From assembly GCA_023249635.1 (NCBI GenBank), contig JAHFCH010000001.1, positions 1-64,000 of the forward strand: DNA of 64,000 nucleotides, read 5' to 3'. This document shows positions 34,110-43,178 of this stretch, piece after piece. The translations under genes and the position numbers were made by a program. The notes under the pieces were generated by a model, which was not told the DNA's origin, made no database searches, and saw only the letters and a program-made list of their open reading frames with translations. How positions within the stretch are numbered: the first letter of the stretch is position 1; each line of letters starts with the position of its first letter. Source of the stretch: Fibrobacterota bacterium (GTDB taxonomy: Bacteria; Fibrobacterota; Fibrobacteria; UBA11236).

Positions 34110-34850
34110 ATGGCCATGACCATCGGTACGGACCGCCGCCCCCGGCGCGCGGTCCCTCTCTTCCCCATCCGTTTTCCCGCCGCCCAAGCCCTGGCCTTGC
34201 TGCTCTGCACGGCAGCCACCGGTTTGGCGCAAGCCCCTGCGCGGACCAACCTCGCCATGAACAAGGTTTGCAAAGCCTCGAGCGTGGAAGGCAAGCTCAC
34301 TCCCGATAAGGCCGTGGACGGTCCCAAGTCGCAGGGCTCGCGCTGGGGCAGTAATTACGGCACCGACAAGAACAAGGATTCGGCCTGGATTTTCGTGGAC
34401 CTGGGACGGGAATATTCCGTCGATTCCGTGGCCATCTACTGGGAGCACTCCGGCGCAAAACGCTATGACATCCAGGCCTGGGACAAGCCCGCCGATACCC
34501 CTTCCTATTCCGACGAGGGCTGGAAAACCCTGCTCACCGATACCACCCTCACCTACCAGCCCCGGCCGGTGGACATGTGCCTCAGTTTCCTGAAGCTGCC
34601 CCCGTCACCGCTGCGTTACCTGCGCGTCCGCTGCTACAAGCGGATGTTCGAGTTCGGCTTCTCCATCATGGAACTCGAGGTATACGGCAAGGAAGGCACC
34701 GCCTCCACGCTCTCAAGACCGATTGCGGCCGGATCCGCGCGCCCCGGCGGTTTTAACGCTCGCATGGGCTTCGCATGGCCAGCGGGTTCCGGGAACGGCC
34801 GTTTTTTCACCGCGGATGGCCGCGGGCCCGCGGCCAAAACGCGGCCCTGA
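34110..34850 (+). CDS. Secreted F5/8 type C (CBM32-like) carbohydrate-binding protein
   Basis: The 246-residue protein has a signal peptide ending near GLAQA. One discoidin/CBM32-like domain fills residues 48-200: NLAMNKVCKASSVEG, AVDGPKSQGSRWGSNYG, SAWIFVDLGREYSVDSVAIY and LRYLRVRCYKR. CBM32 modules bind galactose- or GlcNAc-type ends of glycans. No catalytic domain is attached, so it may be a free binding protein or subunit. The last 45 residues are low complexity. It sits between the ThuA and kelch genes. Confidence 0.8.
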   Translation: MAMTIGTDRRPRRAVPLFPIRFPAAQALALLLCTAATGLAQAPARTNLAMNKVCKASSVEGKLTPDKAVDGPKSQGSRWGSNYGTDKNKDSAWIFVDLGREYSVDSVAIYWEHSGAKRYDIQAWDKPADTPSYSDEGWKTLLTDTTLTYQPRPVDMCLSFLKLPPSPLRYLRVRCYKRMFEFGFSIMELEVYGKEGTASTLSRPIAAGSARPGGFNARMGFAWPAGSGNGRFFTADGRGPAAKTRP

Positions 34851-34887
34851 TTTTATACCTTCCCCTCCGGTGGGACGCGGGAGAACC

Positions 34888-36372
34888 ATGATCGTTCGCA
34901 TATCCTTCGTGCTGGCCGCCTTGTTGGCGGCCGCCTCGCCATCGGCCGCCCAGGCCGGCAAGTGGTCCTATGTGGCCCAAAGCAACGCTCCCGTCCCCCG
35001 GGAGGAATGTTCCTTCGCCCAGGCCGGCGGCAAGTTCTACCTGCTGGGCGGTCGCGGCGTTTCGCCCGTGCAGGAATACAATCCCGCCGGCAAGGCCTGG
35101 AAGGATCTGGGCAAGACTCCCGTGGAGCTTAACCATTTCCAGGCGCTTTCCTTGCATGGTCTGGTATACGTGGTCTGTGCCCTTAACGGGGCCTACCCGC
35201 ACGAGGTTCCCGTTCCCAACATGTACATCTTCGATCCGCTCACGGATACCTGGATCAAGGGTATGACCATTCCCCAGGAGCGCTTGCGGGGATCGGCCGG
35301 GGTCGCCTTCGCGAACGGGAAAATCTACGTGGCGCTCGGCATCAAGGACGGGCATTCCTCCGGCTGGGTCCCCTACCTTGATGAATACGATCCGGCCACG
35401 GGAGCCTGGAAGGCCCTGGCGGACGCGCCGCGCGAACGGGATCATTTCCAGACCGCTATCGCCAACGGGCGCCTGTATGCCTTGGGTGGCCGTCGCTCCA
35501 GCTACAAGGTGAACAACGTACAGGACATATTCTTCGATCTGGAAAAGGTGGATGTGTACGACATCGCGAAGGCGTCCTGGAGCACCTTGCCCGCTGCCAG
35601 CAACCATCCCCTGCTCCGCAGCGGCACGGTCAATACCACCCTCGGTGACGAGATCATCGTGGCCGGGGGCGGGAGCCTGGTGAACGGGAGCCTGGCCCAT
35701 AAGGAAACCCATGCGCTGAACACGGTGACGAACGCATGGCGCGCGTTGGCCCCCTTGAATACGGGGCGTCAGGTGCTGGGCGGGGTGCTGAATAACGGAG
35801 GCATTTACCTGGCTTCGGGTTCGGGCGGATCGGGAGGTTCACCGACCTTGAATACCATGGAGGTTTTCTTCCTGGGCGATTCGACCGCCCCCTCCGGCGC
35901 GGCATTGAGCGTGGGTCAGGTGGCGGCGGCGGAAACGCCCTTCAACCTGGGGATGATCGCCACGGGACAGAAAGGCTCGAGGGTTCTCGAAATCAAGCAC
36001 AGCGGGGGAACCCAGGGGGTTTTGATCAGCGGCGCGACGGTAACGGGGACGGGGTTCGCCATCAAGGCGGCGCCGGCCTATCCGGTACTGGCCGCTCCGG
36101 GGATGCCGGTTTCGGTGGAACTTGAATTCGCTTCCACGGGTACCGCGGCCGATGGGATATTGGAATTGGCCCTGGCCGTGCCCAAGGGGGTAACCGTAAA
36201 GATACCCCTGGAGGCCAACCGCAAAGCGCTGTCGGTATCGCCGCGGGCCCGGGTAAAGGCCCGCGGCGCCGTCTCCGGTATTTCCGGAAGCGCGTGGCGT
36301 ATACGCGAACCCGGCCGGAAGGACGTTTACCGCAACGGGAACGGGCGGCTAACGCCCCGCTCGGGACCCTGA
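34888..36372 (+). CDS. Secreted kelch-repeat beta-propeller protein
   Basis: The 494-residue protein has a signal peptide ending near AAQA and the ATG at 34888 after GCGGGAG. Residues about 25-330 hold six kelch-type blades (GGKFYLLGGRG, then VQEYNPAGKAWKDL; NGRLYALGGRRSS; NTLNTVTNAWRAL-type ends). A C-terminal Ig-like region (about 350-455) resembles the choice-of-anchor sandwiches. None of the copper ligands of galactose oxidase could be recognised, so an enzymatic role is not supported; binding or N-acetylneuraminate-epimerase-like activity are alternatives. It closes the ThuA-CBM32-kelch operon. The extreme C-terminus is basic. Confidence 0.78.
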   Translation: MIVRISFVLAALLAAASPSAAQAGKWSYVAQSNAPVPREECSFAQAGGKFYLLGGRGVSPVQEYNPAGKAWKDLGKTPVELNHFQALSLHGLVYVVCALNGAYPHEVPVPNMYIFDPLTDTWIKGMTIPQERLRGSAGVAFANGKIYVALGIKDGHSSGWVPYLDEYDPATGAWKALADAPRERDHFQTAIANGRLYALGGRRSSYKVNNVQDIFFDLEKVDVYDIAKASWSTLPAASNHPLLRSGTVNTTLGDEIIVAGGGSLVNGSLAHKETHALNTVTNAWRALAPLNTGRQVLGGVLNNGGIYLASGSGGSGGSPTLNTMEVFFLGDSTAPSGAALSVGQVAAAETPFNLGMIATGQKGSRVLEIKHSGGTQGVLISGATVTGTGFAIKAAPAYPVLAAPGMPVSVELEFASTGTAADGILELALAVPKGVTVKIPLEANRKALSVSPRARVKARGAVSGISGSAWRIREPGRKDVYRNGNGRLTPRSGP

Positions 36373-36395
36373 AGGCCTAAGGGAACGACCCCGGA

Positions 36396-36803
36396 TCAGG
36401 TACGGCCGGGATCTGCGTCGCTGACGAAGACCGGCACTGCGCTGGCGGCGCCGTCGACGCTCTCCAGATACACTTGGTCGAAATACGGGTAGCGCACCGC
36501 GTCACGGCCGCCCATGGCATCCACGGGCCGGTAGCTGATGGTGGAATCCGCGGAGTGCGGCGCCAGGGAATTCACGAAACTCTTCTTCCAATCCGTATCC
36601 ATGACCCGGAACATCACGTCCACCTGGGCGTCCATGCTGTTCTCGATCTTGATGCGGATGGCGCCCTTGGGGGCGGCCTGGAAGAAGAAGCGCACGCCAT
36701 GGTCCTCGCCGGCGTACTTCCAGGGATCCTTCTTATGGTGCCCGGCCTTGGGGGTCGCGAATACGGCCCCGGCCAATAACGAAATGAAGATGATGCTGCG
36801 CAT
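36396..36803 (-). CDS. Small secreted protein of unknown function
   Basis: The 135-residue protein has a clear signal peptide (RSIIFISLLAGAVFA). The mature part is a single beta-rich domain: VRFFFQAAPKGAIRIKIENS, VDVMFRVMDTDWKKSFVNSL, YFDQVYLESVDG. I do not recognise a family. It has no Cys, no membrane segment and no tail. It lies alone, convergent with the kelch operon and 198 bp downstream of the third dehydrogenase gene on the same strand, with a hairpin between them. Confidence 0.65.
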   Translation of the reverse strand: MRSIIFISLLAGAVFATPKAGHHKKDPWKYAGEDHGVRFFFQAAPKGAIRIKIENSMDAQVDVMFRVMDTDWKKSFVNSLAPHSADSTISYRPVDAMGGRDAVRYPYFDQVYLESVDGAASAVPVFVSDADPGRT

Positions 36804-36962
36804 GGTTCCTTGCCTCCGATTGATGCATGGAAACTATTCGCGCGGGGCGGGGTGACGCGGCCCCCCGACAGTCGAGGTAAAGCGATGATTACGGGTTTTG
36901 CCGCGTAACCGGCCGGCTGCGCCGATCGGCCTGCCAGAAGCTGGCGGCGGGCTTAACATGCA

Positions 36963-36989
36963 GGTTACGGCCTGCGGGAAGCCGTAACC
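36963..36989 (-). terminator. Hairpin after dehydrogenase 3
   Basis: GGTTACGGC (36963-36971) pairs perfectly with GCCGTAACC (36981-36989) around nine bases, 12 bases after the stop at 37002. There is no T-run, so it may be a weak terminator or a 3' stabilising stem. Confidence 0.4.
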
Positions 36990-37001
36990 GGGATTTTCAC
37001 G

Positions 37002-38555
37002 TTATTCGGCGAGTACCACGCGGCGCGACTCGGTGCCGCGGGAAGTCTCGAGGCGGACCAGATAGGTCCCGCCGCGATGGGCGAGGACGGCCGCGAGATC
37101 ATAGCGGTGCGCGCCTTCGCCGCCGAAATCGGCCAGGCATCGCCCGCGCAGGTCGGAAACGCGCAAGGCATGATGGCCGGGAGCCGTAATGTCAATCGAC
37201 ATGCCCATGCTCCGGAATCCCGGATTCCGCATCAGGGACGGGACCACGGCGGTGGGGAGTTCCGGGCGACAGGTACCCGAGTAGTCGATGCGCAGGATAC
37301 CGGTGGTGGTGCCCGCATTGAACCAGCCGGCATATTGGATCACGTACAGGGCCCCGTCCGGGCCCATCTTCATGTCGATGGGTCGATCGACCTTGAAGGT
37401 CGGGAAGACCCGGCCCTGGGCCACGACCGCCGTTCCCGCGGGGTTCATGCGCACGGTATCCATGGTCCCGGTCTGGAAATCGGTGACGAACCAAAGCCCA
37501 TCGAAGTGGGGCGGCATCTTCACGTCCGACTTAAGATGGCCGTCGTAGTAATAGATGGGGCCGGTGACGGCGGCTTCCTGCTTATAGCTGACCATGGCCG
37601 GAATGGCCTTGGGGAGGTTGGTTAGGCCCGTGTTCTGCCCGTTGGCGTTGATAGGCTGATCGGCGGTACCTGTTCCGGTGAGCTTGATGTTGTTGCCCGC
37701 GAAGTACGGATAACCGAAATTCCCCGGGACCTGGGTGTAGTTGTATTCCTCGGTGATACCCTGGCCGTCGGGACCGATATCGCCCCAGGTGACCGCGTGG
37801 CGCTTCACGTCCAGGCTTATCGAGTACGGATTGCGAGCGCCCATCACGTAAATCTCGGGCTTGGTCTTGGCCGTTCCCGGCGCGAACAGATTGCCCGCCG
37901 GTACCGTATACGATCCTTCCGGGGTGGGATGGATGCGCAAAACCTTCCCGCGTAGATCGTTGGTATTGGAAGTACCCACCTCGCCGGCCTGGTTCTCGCC
38001 GGTGGTGATCCACAAATCCCCCGCCCCGTCGAAGGTCATGGCGCCGCCGGTATGCATCTTGGTGCCGTTGGCGGGGATCTCCAGTACGGCTTTCTCCGAA
38101 GCCATGTCCAGCTTGCCATCCTTCAGGGTAAACCGCGAGACGCGGAACGCGTACAATTTCTCCGAGGTGCCCTTGCCCCAGTACAGATACATCCACCCGT
38201 TGGTTTTGAAACCGGGATCGAGGGCGATGCCGGTAAGGCCGTCTTCATATCCGTTCCAGATGGGGATGGTGGCGAGCTGGGTCACCGCCTTGGTGGCGCC
38301 GGAATATTTCTTGACGCCTCCCATGCGCTCCACGAAATAGATGTCCACATTGCCCTGCGCATCGGCATCCAGGGCCATCTTGATGGGCTCATCGATCCCG
38401 GTGGAGCGCGCGATGACGGTCGTCATCTTGAAGTCGTTGGCGCCCAGCGCGGGGCAGCCATGATTGAGTTGGGCGGTGGCCGGTATCACGGATATGAACG
38501 CGGCGGCCAGGACCGAAGAAACGAAAGCGGGCGTACGCCCCGTAATGCGCGGCAT
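37002..38555 (-). CDS. Secreted glucose/sorbosone-type sugar dehydrogenase 3
   Basis: The 517-residue protein has a signal peptide ending near ATAQ and a strong TAGGAGGGG site. CPALGANDFK matches the Cys-plus-DFK signature of its paralogues. Propeller hallmarks are VDIYFVERMGGVKKYSG, DGLTGIALDPGFKTNGWMYL, TKMHTGGAMTFDGAGDLWIT (His about 168) and GPDGALYVIQYAGW. The tail is HALRVSDLRGRCLADFGG, then GGTYLVRLETSRG. It is divergent from the DUF1080/barrel operon across 352 bp, which supports a shared role in oxidising and then hydrolysing sugars. Cofactor and substrate are inferred. Confidence 0.82.
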   Translation of the reverse strand: MPRITGRTPAFVSSVLAAAFISVIPATAQLNHGCPALGANDFKMTTVIARSTGIDEPIKMALDADAQGNVDIYFVERMGGVKKYSGATKAVTQLATIPIWNGYEDGLTGIALDPGFKTNGWMYLYWGKGTSEKLYAFRVSRFTLKDGKLDMASEKAVLEIPANGTKMHTGGAMTFDGAGDLWITTGENQAGEVGTSNTNDLRGKVLRIHPTPEGSYTVPAGNLFAPGTAKTKPEIYVMGARNPYSISLDVKRHAVTWGDIGPDGQGITEEYNYTQVPGNFGYPYFAGNNIKLTGTGTADQPINANGQNTGLTNLPKAIPAMVSYKQEAAVTGPIYYYDGHLKSDVKMPPHFDGLWFVTDFQTGTMDTVRMNPAGTAVVAQGRVFPTFKVDRPIDMKMGPDGALYVIQYAGWFNAGTTTGILRIDYSGTCRPELPTAVVPSLMRNPGFRSMGMSIDITAPGHHALRVSDLRGRCLADFGGEGAHRYDLAAVLAHRGGTYLVRLETSRGTESRRVVLAE

Positions 38556-38907
38556 GATGTTCCCCTCCTATAAAAGGCATTGCGGCCCCCCTACCCGGAA
38601 GCCTTCCCCACGCTTCCATATTAGGGACGCAAATCCCCCAAGCCTATGCGATTCCCCCCGGGTCCGGGGCCCGCTTGGCCCCGCTCCCCCCGCAATGACG
38701 AGCGGAACGCGGAATCCCATGCGTAACGAGGGTGTTACCCGACGTCAAGGACATGGGGCCCAAAAGTCGTGGGGCCAAAACGGCCCGCGGTTTTCCGTGT
38801 TCGCGGCGGGGAAAAAAATTGCGCCGCGATAACTTCTAGCCGTGGGGTTGGGGCATCGCCGGGTGGCGTAGCCCCGCATTAGCGAAACTTTGAAGGGGGA
38901 GTATCCG
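38556..38907. other. Divergent intergenic region
   Basis: 352 bases between dehydrogenase 3 and the DUF1080/barrel operon. No gene is seen. It holds the clearest copy of the GGGGCCAAAACGGCCC motif (38771-38786). Confidence 0.5.
38771..38786. promoter_or_regulatory. Recurrent intergenic motif GGGGCCAAAACGGCCC
   Basis: Palindromic arms (GGGCC and GGCCC) around AAAAC. Near copies lie at 49379-49394 and 53195-53210, with weaker ones near 32660 and 49159. Function unknown. Confidence 0.3.
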
Positions 38908-40008
38908 ATGTTCCATCGTGGAATTTCGTCCGTCGTAGCCTTTGCCGCCCTGGCGTCCCTGGCCCATGCCGATTTCAAGCGCGAGCCGCTGGCCGATCCC
39001 GGCCAGGAATGCAATATGTACGACAGCGAAGGCTGGCTCACCATTTTCGACGGCACCGCGGCGACCGCGGAAAAATACTGGTGGATCTCCAACTCATCCC
39101 ATGGCGACGGCGGCCATTGGTGGGTAGCGGAAGATCCCGCTTCCGTCACGGCCGGCAAGCTCAAGGCGGGCCAGAAGGTGCTCTGGTCCGATCAGAATCC
39201 CGGCGGCAACGGCGGCCTTCTCTACACCATGCGCAAATACAAGGACGTGGATTTCCGCGTCACCTATTTCCCGGGCTGGGAAAATGACGGCGGCATCTTC
39301 CTGCGCTCCAACGGCAAGGGCCAGGCATGGCAGGTCATGCTGGACTACCAGCCGGGCGGCACCATGGGCGGCATCTGGCCCGAGGGCCTCAACGGTCCTT
39401 CCCAGGATTATTACAGCCTGGCTTCGGAGACCAAGGTCGACGCCCGCCTGGCCAAATGGAACATGGCCGATTGGCCCAAGATCTGGGACGCGGACGGCTA
39501 CAATTTCATGCAGACCCGCGTGATCAATAATCCCGGCCTCATTACCGCCTTCATGGGCGACTCCCTGCATCCCATCACCAATTACCAGACCACGGCCCAG
39601 AGCGTGATCACGGAGACCGGCTACATCGGCCTCCAGATCCACGCCGGCACCGGCGACTGGAAGGGCGGCCCCAATAAGTATTCCAAGATGCAAGTACGCG
39701 AACTGGAACCCGGCACCCAGAAGCCGATTTGCAAGCCCACCGTTGCCATCGGCGCGCAACAGGCCAAGAGCGGGAAATCCCTGCAGCTCACCTGGCAGAG
39801 CGGCGGCGCGGGAAACCTCATGGTGACCGGCGCAGTCGCCAGCGCGTTCCGCCTTTCGCTATGCGATCTGCATGGCCGGGCGATCGCGACGCGCAGCGGC
39901 CTTAGCGGCCCCGTTTCCGAGTCTTTCGCCGGATTGGAAAAGGGCGTGTATTTCGTGGAGCTCGCCACCGCCGCAGGCGTGAGCACCTTCAAGGCAGTCC
40001 GCTTCTAG
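38908..40008 (+). CDS. Secreted DUF1080 (3-keto-disaccharide hydrolase family) protein
   Basis: The 366-residue protein has a signal peptide ending near AHA and the ATG at 38908 after AAGGGGGAG. A single DUF1080 sandwich fills residues 35-275: GWLTIFDGTAATAEKYWW, LLYTMRKYKDVDFRVTYF, ENDGGIFLRSNG and TETGYIGLQIHAG to the closing VREL. The family, now called 3-keto-disaccharide hydrolase, cleaves 3-keto-glycosides made by sugar dehydrogenases. That fits the divergent dehydrogenase next door. The tail is FRLSLCDLHGRAIATRSG, then GVYFVELATAAG. It begins an operon with three barrel proteins. Confidence 0.85.
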   Translation: MFHRGISSVVAFAALASLAHADFKREPLADPGQECNMYDSEGWLTIFDGTAATAEKYWWISNSSHGDGGHWWVAEDPASVTAGKLKAGQKVLWSDQNPGGNGGLLYTMRKYKDVDFRVTYFPGWENDGGIFLRSNGKGQAWQVMLDYQPGGTMGGIWPEGLNGPSQDYYSLASETKVDARLAKWNMADWPKIWDADGYNFMQTRVINNPGLITAFMGDSLHPITNYQTTAQSVITETGYIGLQIHAGTGDWKGGPNKYSKMQVRELEPGTQKPICKPTVAIGAQQAKSGKSLQLTWQSGGAGNLMVTGAVASAFRLSLCDLHGRAIATRSGLSGPVSESFAGLEKGVYFVELATAAGVSTFKAVRF

Positions 40009-40025
40009 CCTGCCCTTCCGGACAC

Positions 40026-40047
40026 GGCGCCGCGGGAACGCGGCGCC
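40026..40047 (+). terminator. Perfect GC hairpin between the DUF1080 and first barrel gene
   Basis: GGCGCCGC (40026-40033) pairs with GCGGCGCC (40040-40047) around GGGAAC, followed by CTACCTGATTTT. It lies 17 bases after the DUF1080 stop and 30 bases before the barrel start. It may be a partial terminator or a processing stem that sets the ratio of enzyme to barrels. Confidence 0.45.
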
Positions 40048-40077
40048 CTACCTGATTTTAAAAAAGGAAGTCGATCC

Positions 40078-41691
40078 ATGAGGGCAGCAAGGCCTCGGAA
40101 ACCCATTTGCGCCGCCGCCACGCTGGCCGGCGGCATGCTGGCTGCCGCCATTTCCGTAACCCCCACCTGGGCCGATGCGAACCCGGCTCAAGCTGCCGAC
40201 ACCGCCCAAGCGGGGGACGCGGTTGCGGTAGCCTCCGGGGGCGGGCTAAGCCTCAAGCTCAGCGGCAAAGGCTGGTACCAGTTCGGCCGGGTGATGCACA
40301 GCAGCGATACCCTGGTAAGCCAATACAACTACAACGACAATTTCATCCACCGACCGGGCGCGCAATTCACCGTGTTGGCCGACATCGGCGAGCATTGGGA
40401 CGGGGCCATGGGCCTGGGGGGATACGAGACGCAGGATCCGCAGGGCGGCATTTTCAATTCGGCCCAGCGCAAGAGTGAAACCGGTTTCAAGGTGTACATC
40501 ACCCAAGCCAAATTCGCGTATACCCTTGGCGACAAGGCCGCGCCGACCCTCAAGGGCACCTTCGGCCTCTTCCCCTTAGTCTATAACCCCGACGTCCGCA
40601 ACCTCGGCGGATACCTCCTGCGCGGCCCGGTCTATCCCGGAATCCTCATGTCCGGCTTCGAGTCCAATCAGTTCGATCCCAGCATCGCCAACACCCTGGG
40701 CCTGAATCTCAAATCCGTACTCGGGAATTTCACCCAGGATCTCATCCTCAAAAGCGAAACCGACCTGCCGCCGCAATTCGATTTCTCCCTGGCCTATTTG
40801 GCCCAATACGAGAAGAAGGACTTTTTCACCCTGGGCATCGGCGTCGATTTCTACCGCCTGCTTCCCATGAAACCGGAGCTCACCAACCTTACCGATCCCT
40901 CATTCATGAAGGACAACCGCAGCGCCCTCTCGGTGAGCCATCCCTATCGCCAGAAATACATCTACGTGCCCACCGACACCGTGGCCTTCAACGCGGATGG
41001 GACCCTCAAGCCCAACGCCGCGGGCCGGGACTCCGTGAACGGCACCTTCACCAAGCTGGACGACACCACTTACATCTGGTCCAGCCGCGACACGACATTG
41101 TTCTCGCATCAGGGCACCAAGCTAATGGCCCGCTTCTCGTTCGACCCCAAGTACCTGTTCGGCAACGGTCCTTTCGGTCCCAAGGACTGGAAGTTCTACG
41201 GCGAAGCCGCCATCATAGGCACCAAGGATTATCCCGGCGTCTACGAGAAAATCGGCGAACGCATCCCCGTCATGATGGGATTCAACATCCCCACCTTGGG
41301 GTTCCTGGATGACTGCGCCCTGGAAGTGGAATGGTACGGGGCCGAATTCCGCGACGACTATTACAAGTTGGTCAAGGAGACCTCGCCGATACCGGTCAGC
41401 AACCACTCCCAGGAATACGACCGCCAGGCGGACGCGCAGGGACGACTGAGTACGGACAGCACCATCGCCTTCTCCGACGTGGACGTGGAACACATGACCA
41501 AGGACGATTGGAAATGGTCCCTGTATATGTCCAAGACCATCCAGAAGTACGCGCGCATCAGCCTCCAGATCGCCAATGACCATTATCGCCCCTGGGAGGA
41601 TTCGCCCTCCGGCGCGACCACCCGGTACGAGAGCGCGTTCACGGAGCTGCGCGACTACTACATCACCACCAAAATCGGATTCACGTTTTGA
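40078..41691 (+). CDS. Outer-membrane beta-barrel protein, porin-like paralogue 2
   Basis: The 537-residue protein has a signal peptide ending near TWADA. It is rich in alternating beta strands and ends in Phe. Family signatures are FGLFPLVYNPDVRNLGGYLL (about 162-181), then GERIPVMMGFNIPTLGFLDD near 397-416, and DDWKWSLYMSK before the last strands. It is the first of three consecutive paralogues, with two more at 16424 and 53344. The start follows AAAAAAGGAAG. A channel for the products of the DUF1080 enzyme is the best guess. Longer extracellular loops than paralogue 1 (about 280-350) may give specificity. Confidence 0.72.
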   Translation: MRAARPRKPICAAATLAGGMLAAAISVTPTWADANPAQAADTAQAGDAVAVASGGGLSLKLSGKGWYQFGRVMHSSDTLVSQYNYNDNFIHRPGAQFTVLADIGEHWDGAMGLGGYETQDPQGGIFNSAQRKSETGFKVYITQAKFAYTLGDKAAPTLKGTFGLFPLVYNPDVRNLGGYLLRGPVYPGILMSGFESNQFDPSIANTLGLNLKSVLGNFTQDLILKSETDLPPQFDFSLAYLAQYEKKDFFTLGIGVDFYRLLPMKPELTNLTDPSFMKDNRSALSVSHPYRQKYIYVPTDTVAFNADGTLKPNAAGRDSVNGTFTKLDDTTYIWSSRDTTLFSHQGTKLMARFSFDPKYLFGNGPFGPKDWKFYGEAAIIGTKDYPGVYEKIGERIPVMMGFNIPTLGFLDDCALEVEWYGAEFRDDYYKLVKETSPIPVSNHSQEYDRQADAQGRLSTDSTIAFSDVDVEHMTKDDWKWSLYMSKTIQKYARISLQIANDHYRPWEDSPSGATTRYESAFTELRDYYITTKIGFTF

Positions 41692-41711
41692 CGCCTCGGA
41701 AGGCCGAAACC

Positions 41712-43178
41712 ATGAGAAAACCCATCGCCAGAAGGATCGCCGGAGGGATCGCCAAACCGGTCTGCCATAAGACCGCCCTGTGCATCGCCCTGGCGCTTCC
41801 CTTGGCCCAGATTCCGGCCCTGGCCCAGTTCAGCAACGACTTCCCCATCGATTTCCATGGCGCGGGCTGGATGTCGGCCGGGAGCATCATCGCCACCACC
41901 GATACCATCACCAGCCGTAACGACTATACCGGCAACTACATCGAAAACACGGGCGCCCTCTTCAACATGGAATTCCAGTTCAACCCCAAGTTGGACGGCT
42001 CCCTGGGCGTGGGCGCGATCAAAGCCCACAACCCCGTGGGCACGCGCGACATGGGCGATCTCAAGGGGGTCAAGCTCGGCAATTTCGCCTTCGTGAACAT
42101 GGCCAGCCTAACCTGGAACTCGGTGGCGACGGGTCAACGGTCGCCTCTCGAACTGACCACGGGCTTGTTCGCGTACAAGTACGACGACAACATCAAGAAT
42201 CTGGGGCTTTACCTTATCCGCGGCGCCGTATATCCGCAAGTGCTGGAATCGGGATTCGAGACCAAGGAGATGGTGCAGTCCGCGAATATGCTGGGCGCGC
42301 ACCTGCGCAACTGCCTCGGCGAATCCTTCACCCAGGACTTGCTGATGGTGAGCGAAACCGATCTTAAGCCCAAATACGACTTCTCGCTGATTTACGTGGG
42401 CACCTATAAGGCCGGTAAAGTGCTGGACCTGGGGGCCGGCGTCAACTTTTACCACCTGCTTCCCGCGCGTTCCGCCGCGACCTCGCCTTCGGAAAAGGAT
42501 TTCGACCCCACCTTGTTCCAGAAGGGCGGGGATCCCGATCCCCTGGACCGCATCTACGCCCTCGACAAAGACACCAGCATCATCCCCCTGGCCGCGCGCA
42601 AGACTCCGGACGATAGCCTGGCCATCGCGCGGGAATGGTACTCGCACCAGGGCATCAAGCTCATGGCGCGCTTCGCATTCGATCCCAAGGAACTATTGGG
42701 CGGTATGGAAGGGAGTTTCGGCCCGCAGGAGCTCAAGATCTACGGAGAGGCCGCCATCATCGGGGTCAAGAGCTATGAGATCATCTATAAGAAGATGAGC
42801 GAACGCATCCCGGTGATGTTCGGGATCAATCTCCCCTCTTTCAGGCTGCTGGATGATCTGGCCTTGGAGGTGGAGTATTTCGATTCCCCGTATATGCCCG
42901 ACTACGCCAAGCTGATGGAGTTCTCCAGCCCCATCCCCCGCTCGGCGAATTGGAACCGCACCGATTCCGGTTCCGTCCCCTACGACGTTAAGGCGGACAA
43001 CTGGAAATGGTCCTTATACGCGTCCAAGGTCCTCTCCGGGCACGTCAAGATCAGCGCCCAGGCCGCCAGCGACCATTTGCGCATCGGCTCGCAACAGCCC
43101 TGGTTCCCCACCTATGACGAGACCTTCGCCTCCTGGAAGGACTGGTACGTCATGGGCAAACTCGCGTTCTTCTTCTGA
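41712..43178 (+). CDS. Outer-membrane beta-barrel protein, porin-like paralogue 3
   Basis: The 488-residue protein has a signal peptide ending near ALAQ. Family signatures are FAYKYDDNIKNLGLYLIRGA and SERIPVMFGINLPSFRLLDD, then DNWKWSLYASKVLSGHVKIS; the chain ends in Phe-Phe-Phe. The ATG at 41712 follows GGAAGG and lies 20 bases after the preceding stop. It is closer in sequence to the next gene than to the barrels outside the cluster, as expected for local duplication. It shares its stop with the next start (TGATG at 43176-43180). Confidence 0.72.
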   Translation: MRKPIARRIAGGIAKPVCHKTALCIALALPLAQIPALAQFSNDFPIDFHGAGWMSAGSIIATTDTITSRNDYTGNYIENTGALFNMEFQFNPKLDGSLGVGAIKAHNPVGTRDMGDLKGVKLGNFAFVNMASLTWNSVATGQRSPLELTTGLFAYKYDDNIKNLGLYLIRGAVYPQVLESGFETKEMVQSANMLGAHLRNCLGESFTQDLLMVSETDLKPKYDFSLIYVGTYKAGKVLDLGAGVNFYHLLPARSAATSPSEKDFDPTLFQKGGDPDPLDRIYALDKDTSIIPLAARKTPDDSLAIAREWYSHQGIKLMARFAFDPKELLGGMEGSFGPQELKIYGEAAIIGVKSYEIIYKKMSERIPVMFGINLPSFRLLDDLALEVEYFDSPYMPDYAKLMEFSSPIPRSANWNRTDSGSVPYDVKADNWKWSLYASKVLSGHVKISAQAASDHLRIGSQQPWFPTYDETFASWKDWYVMGKLAFFF

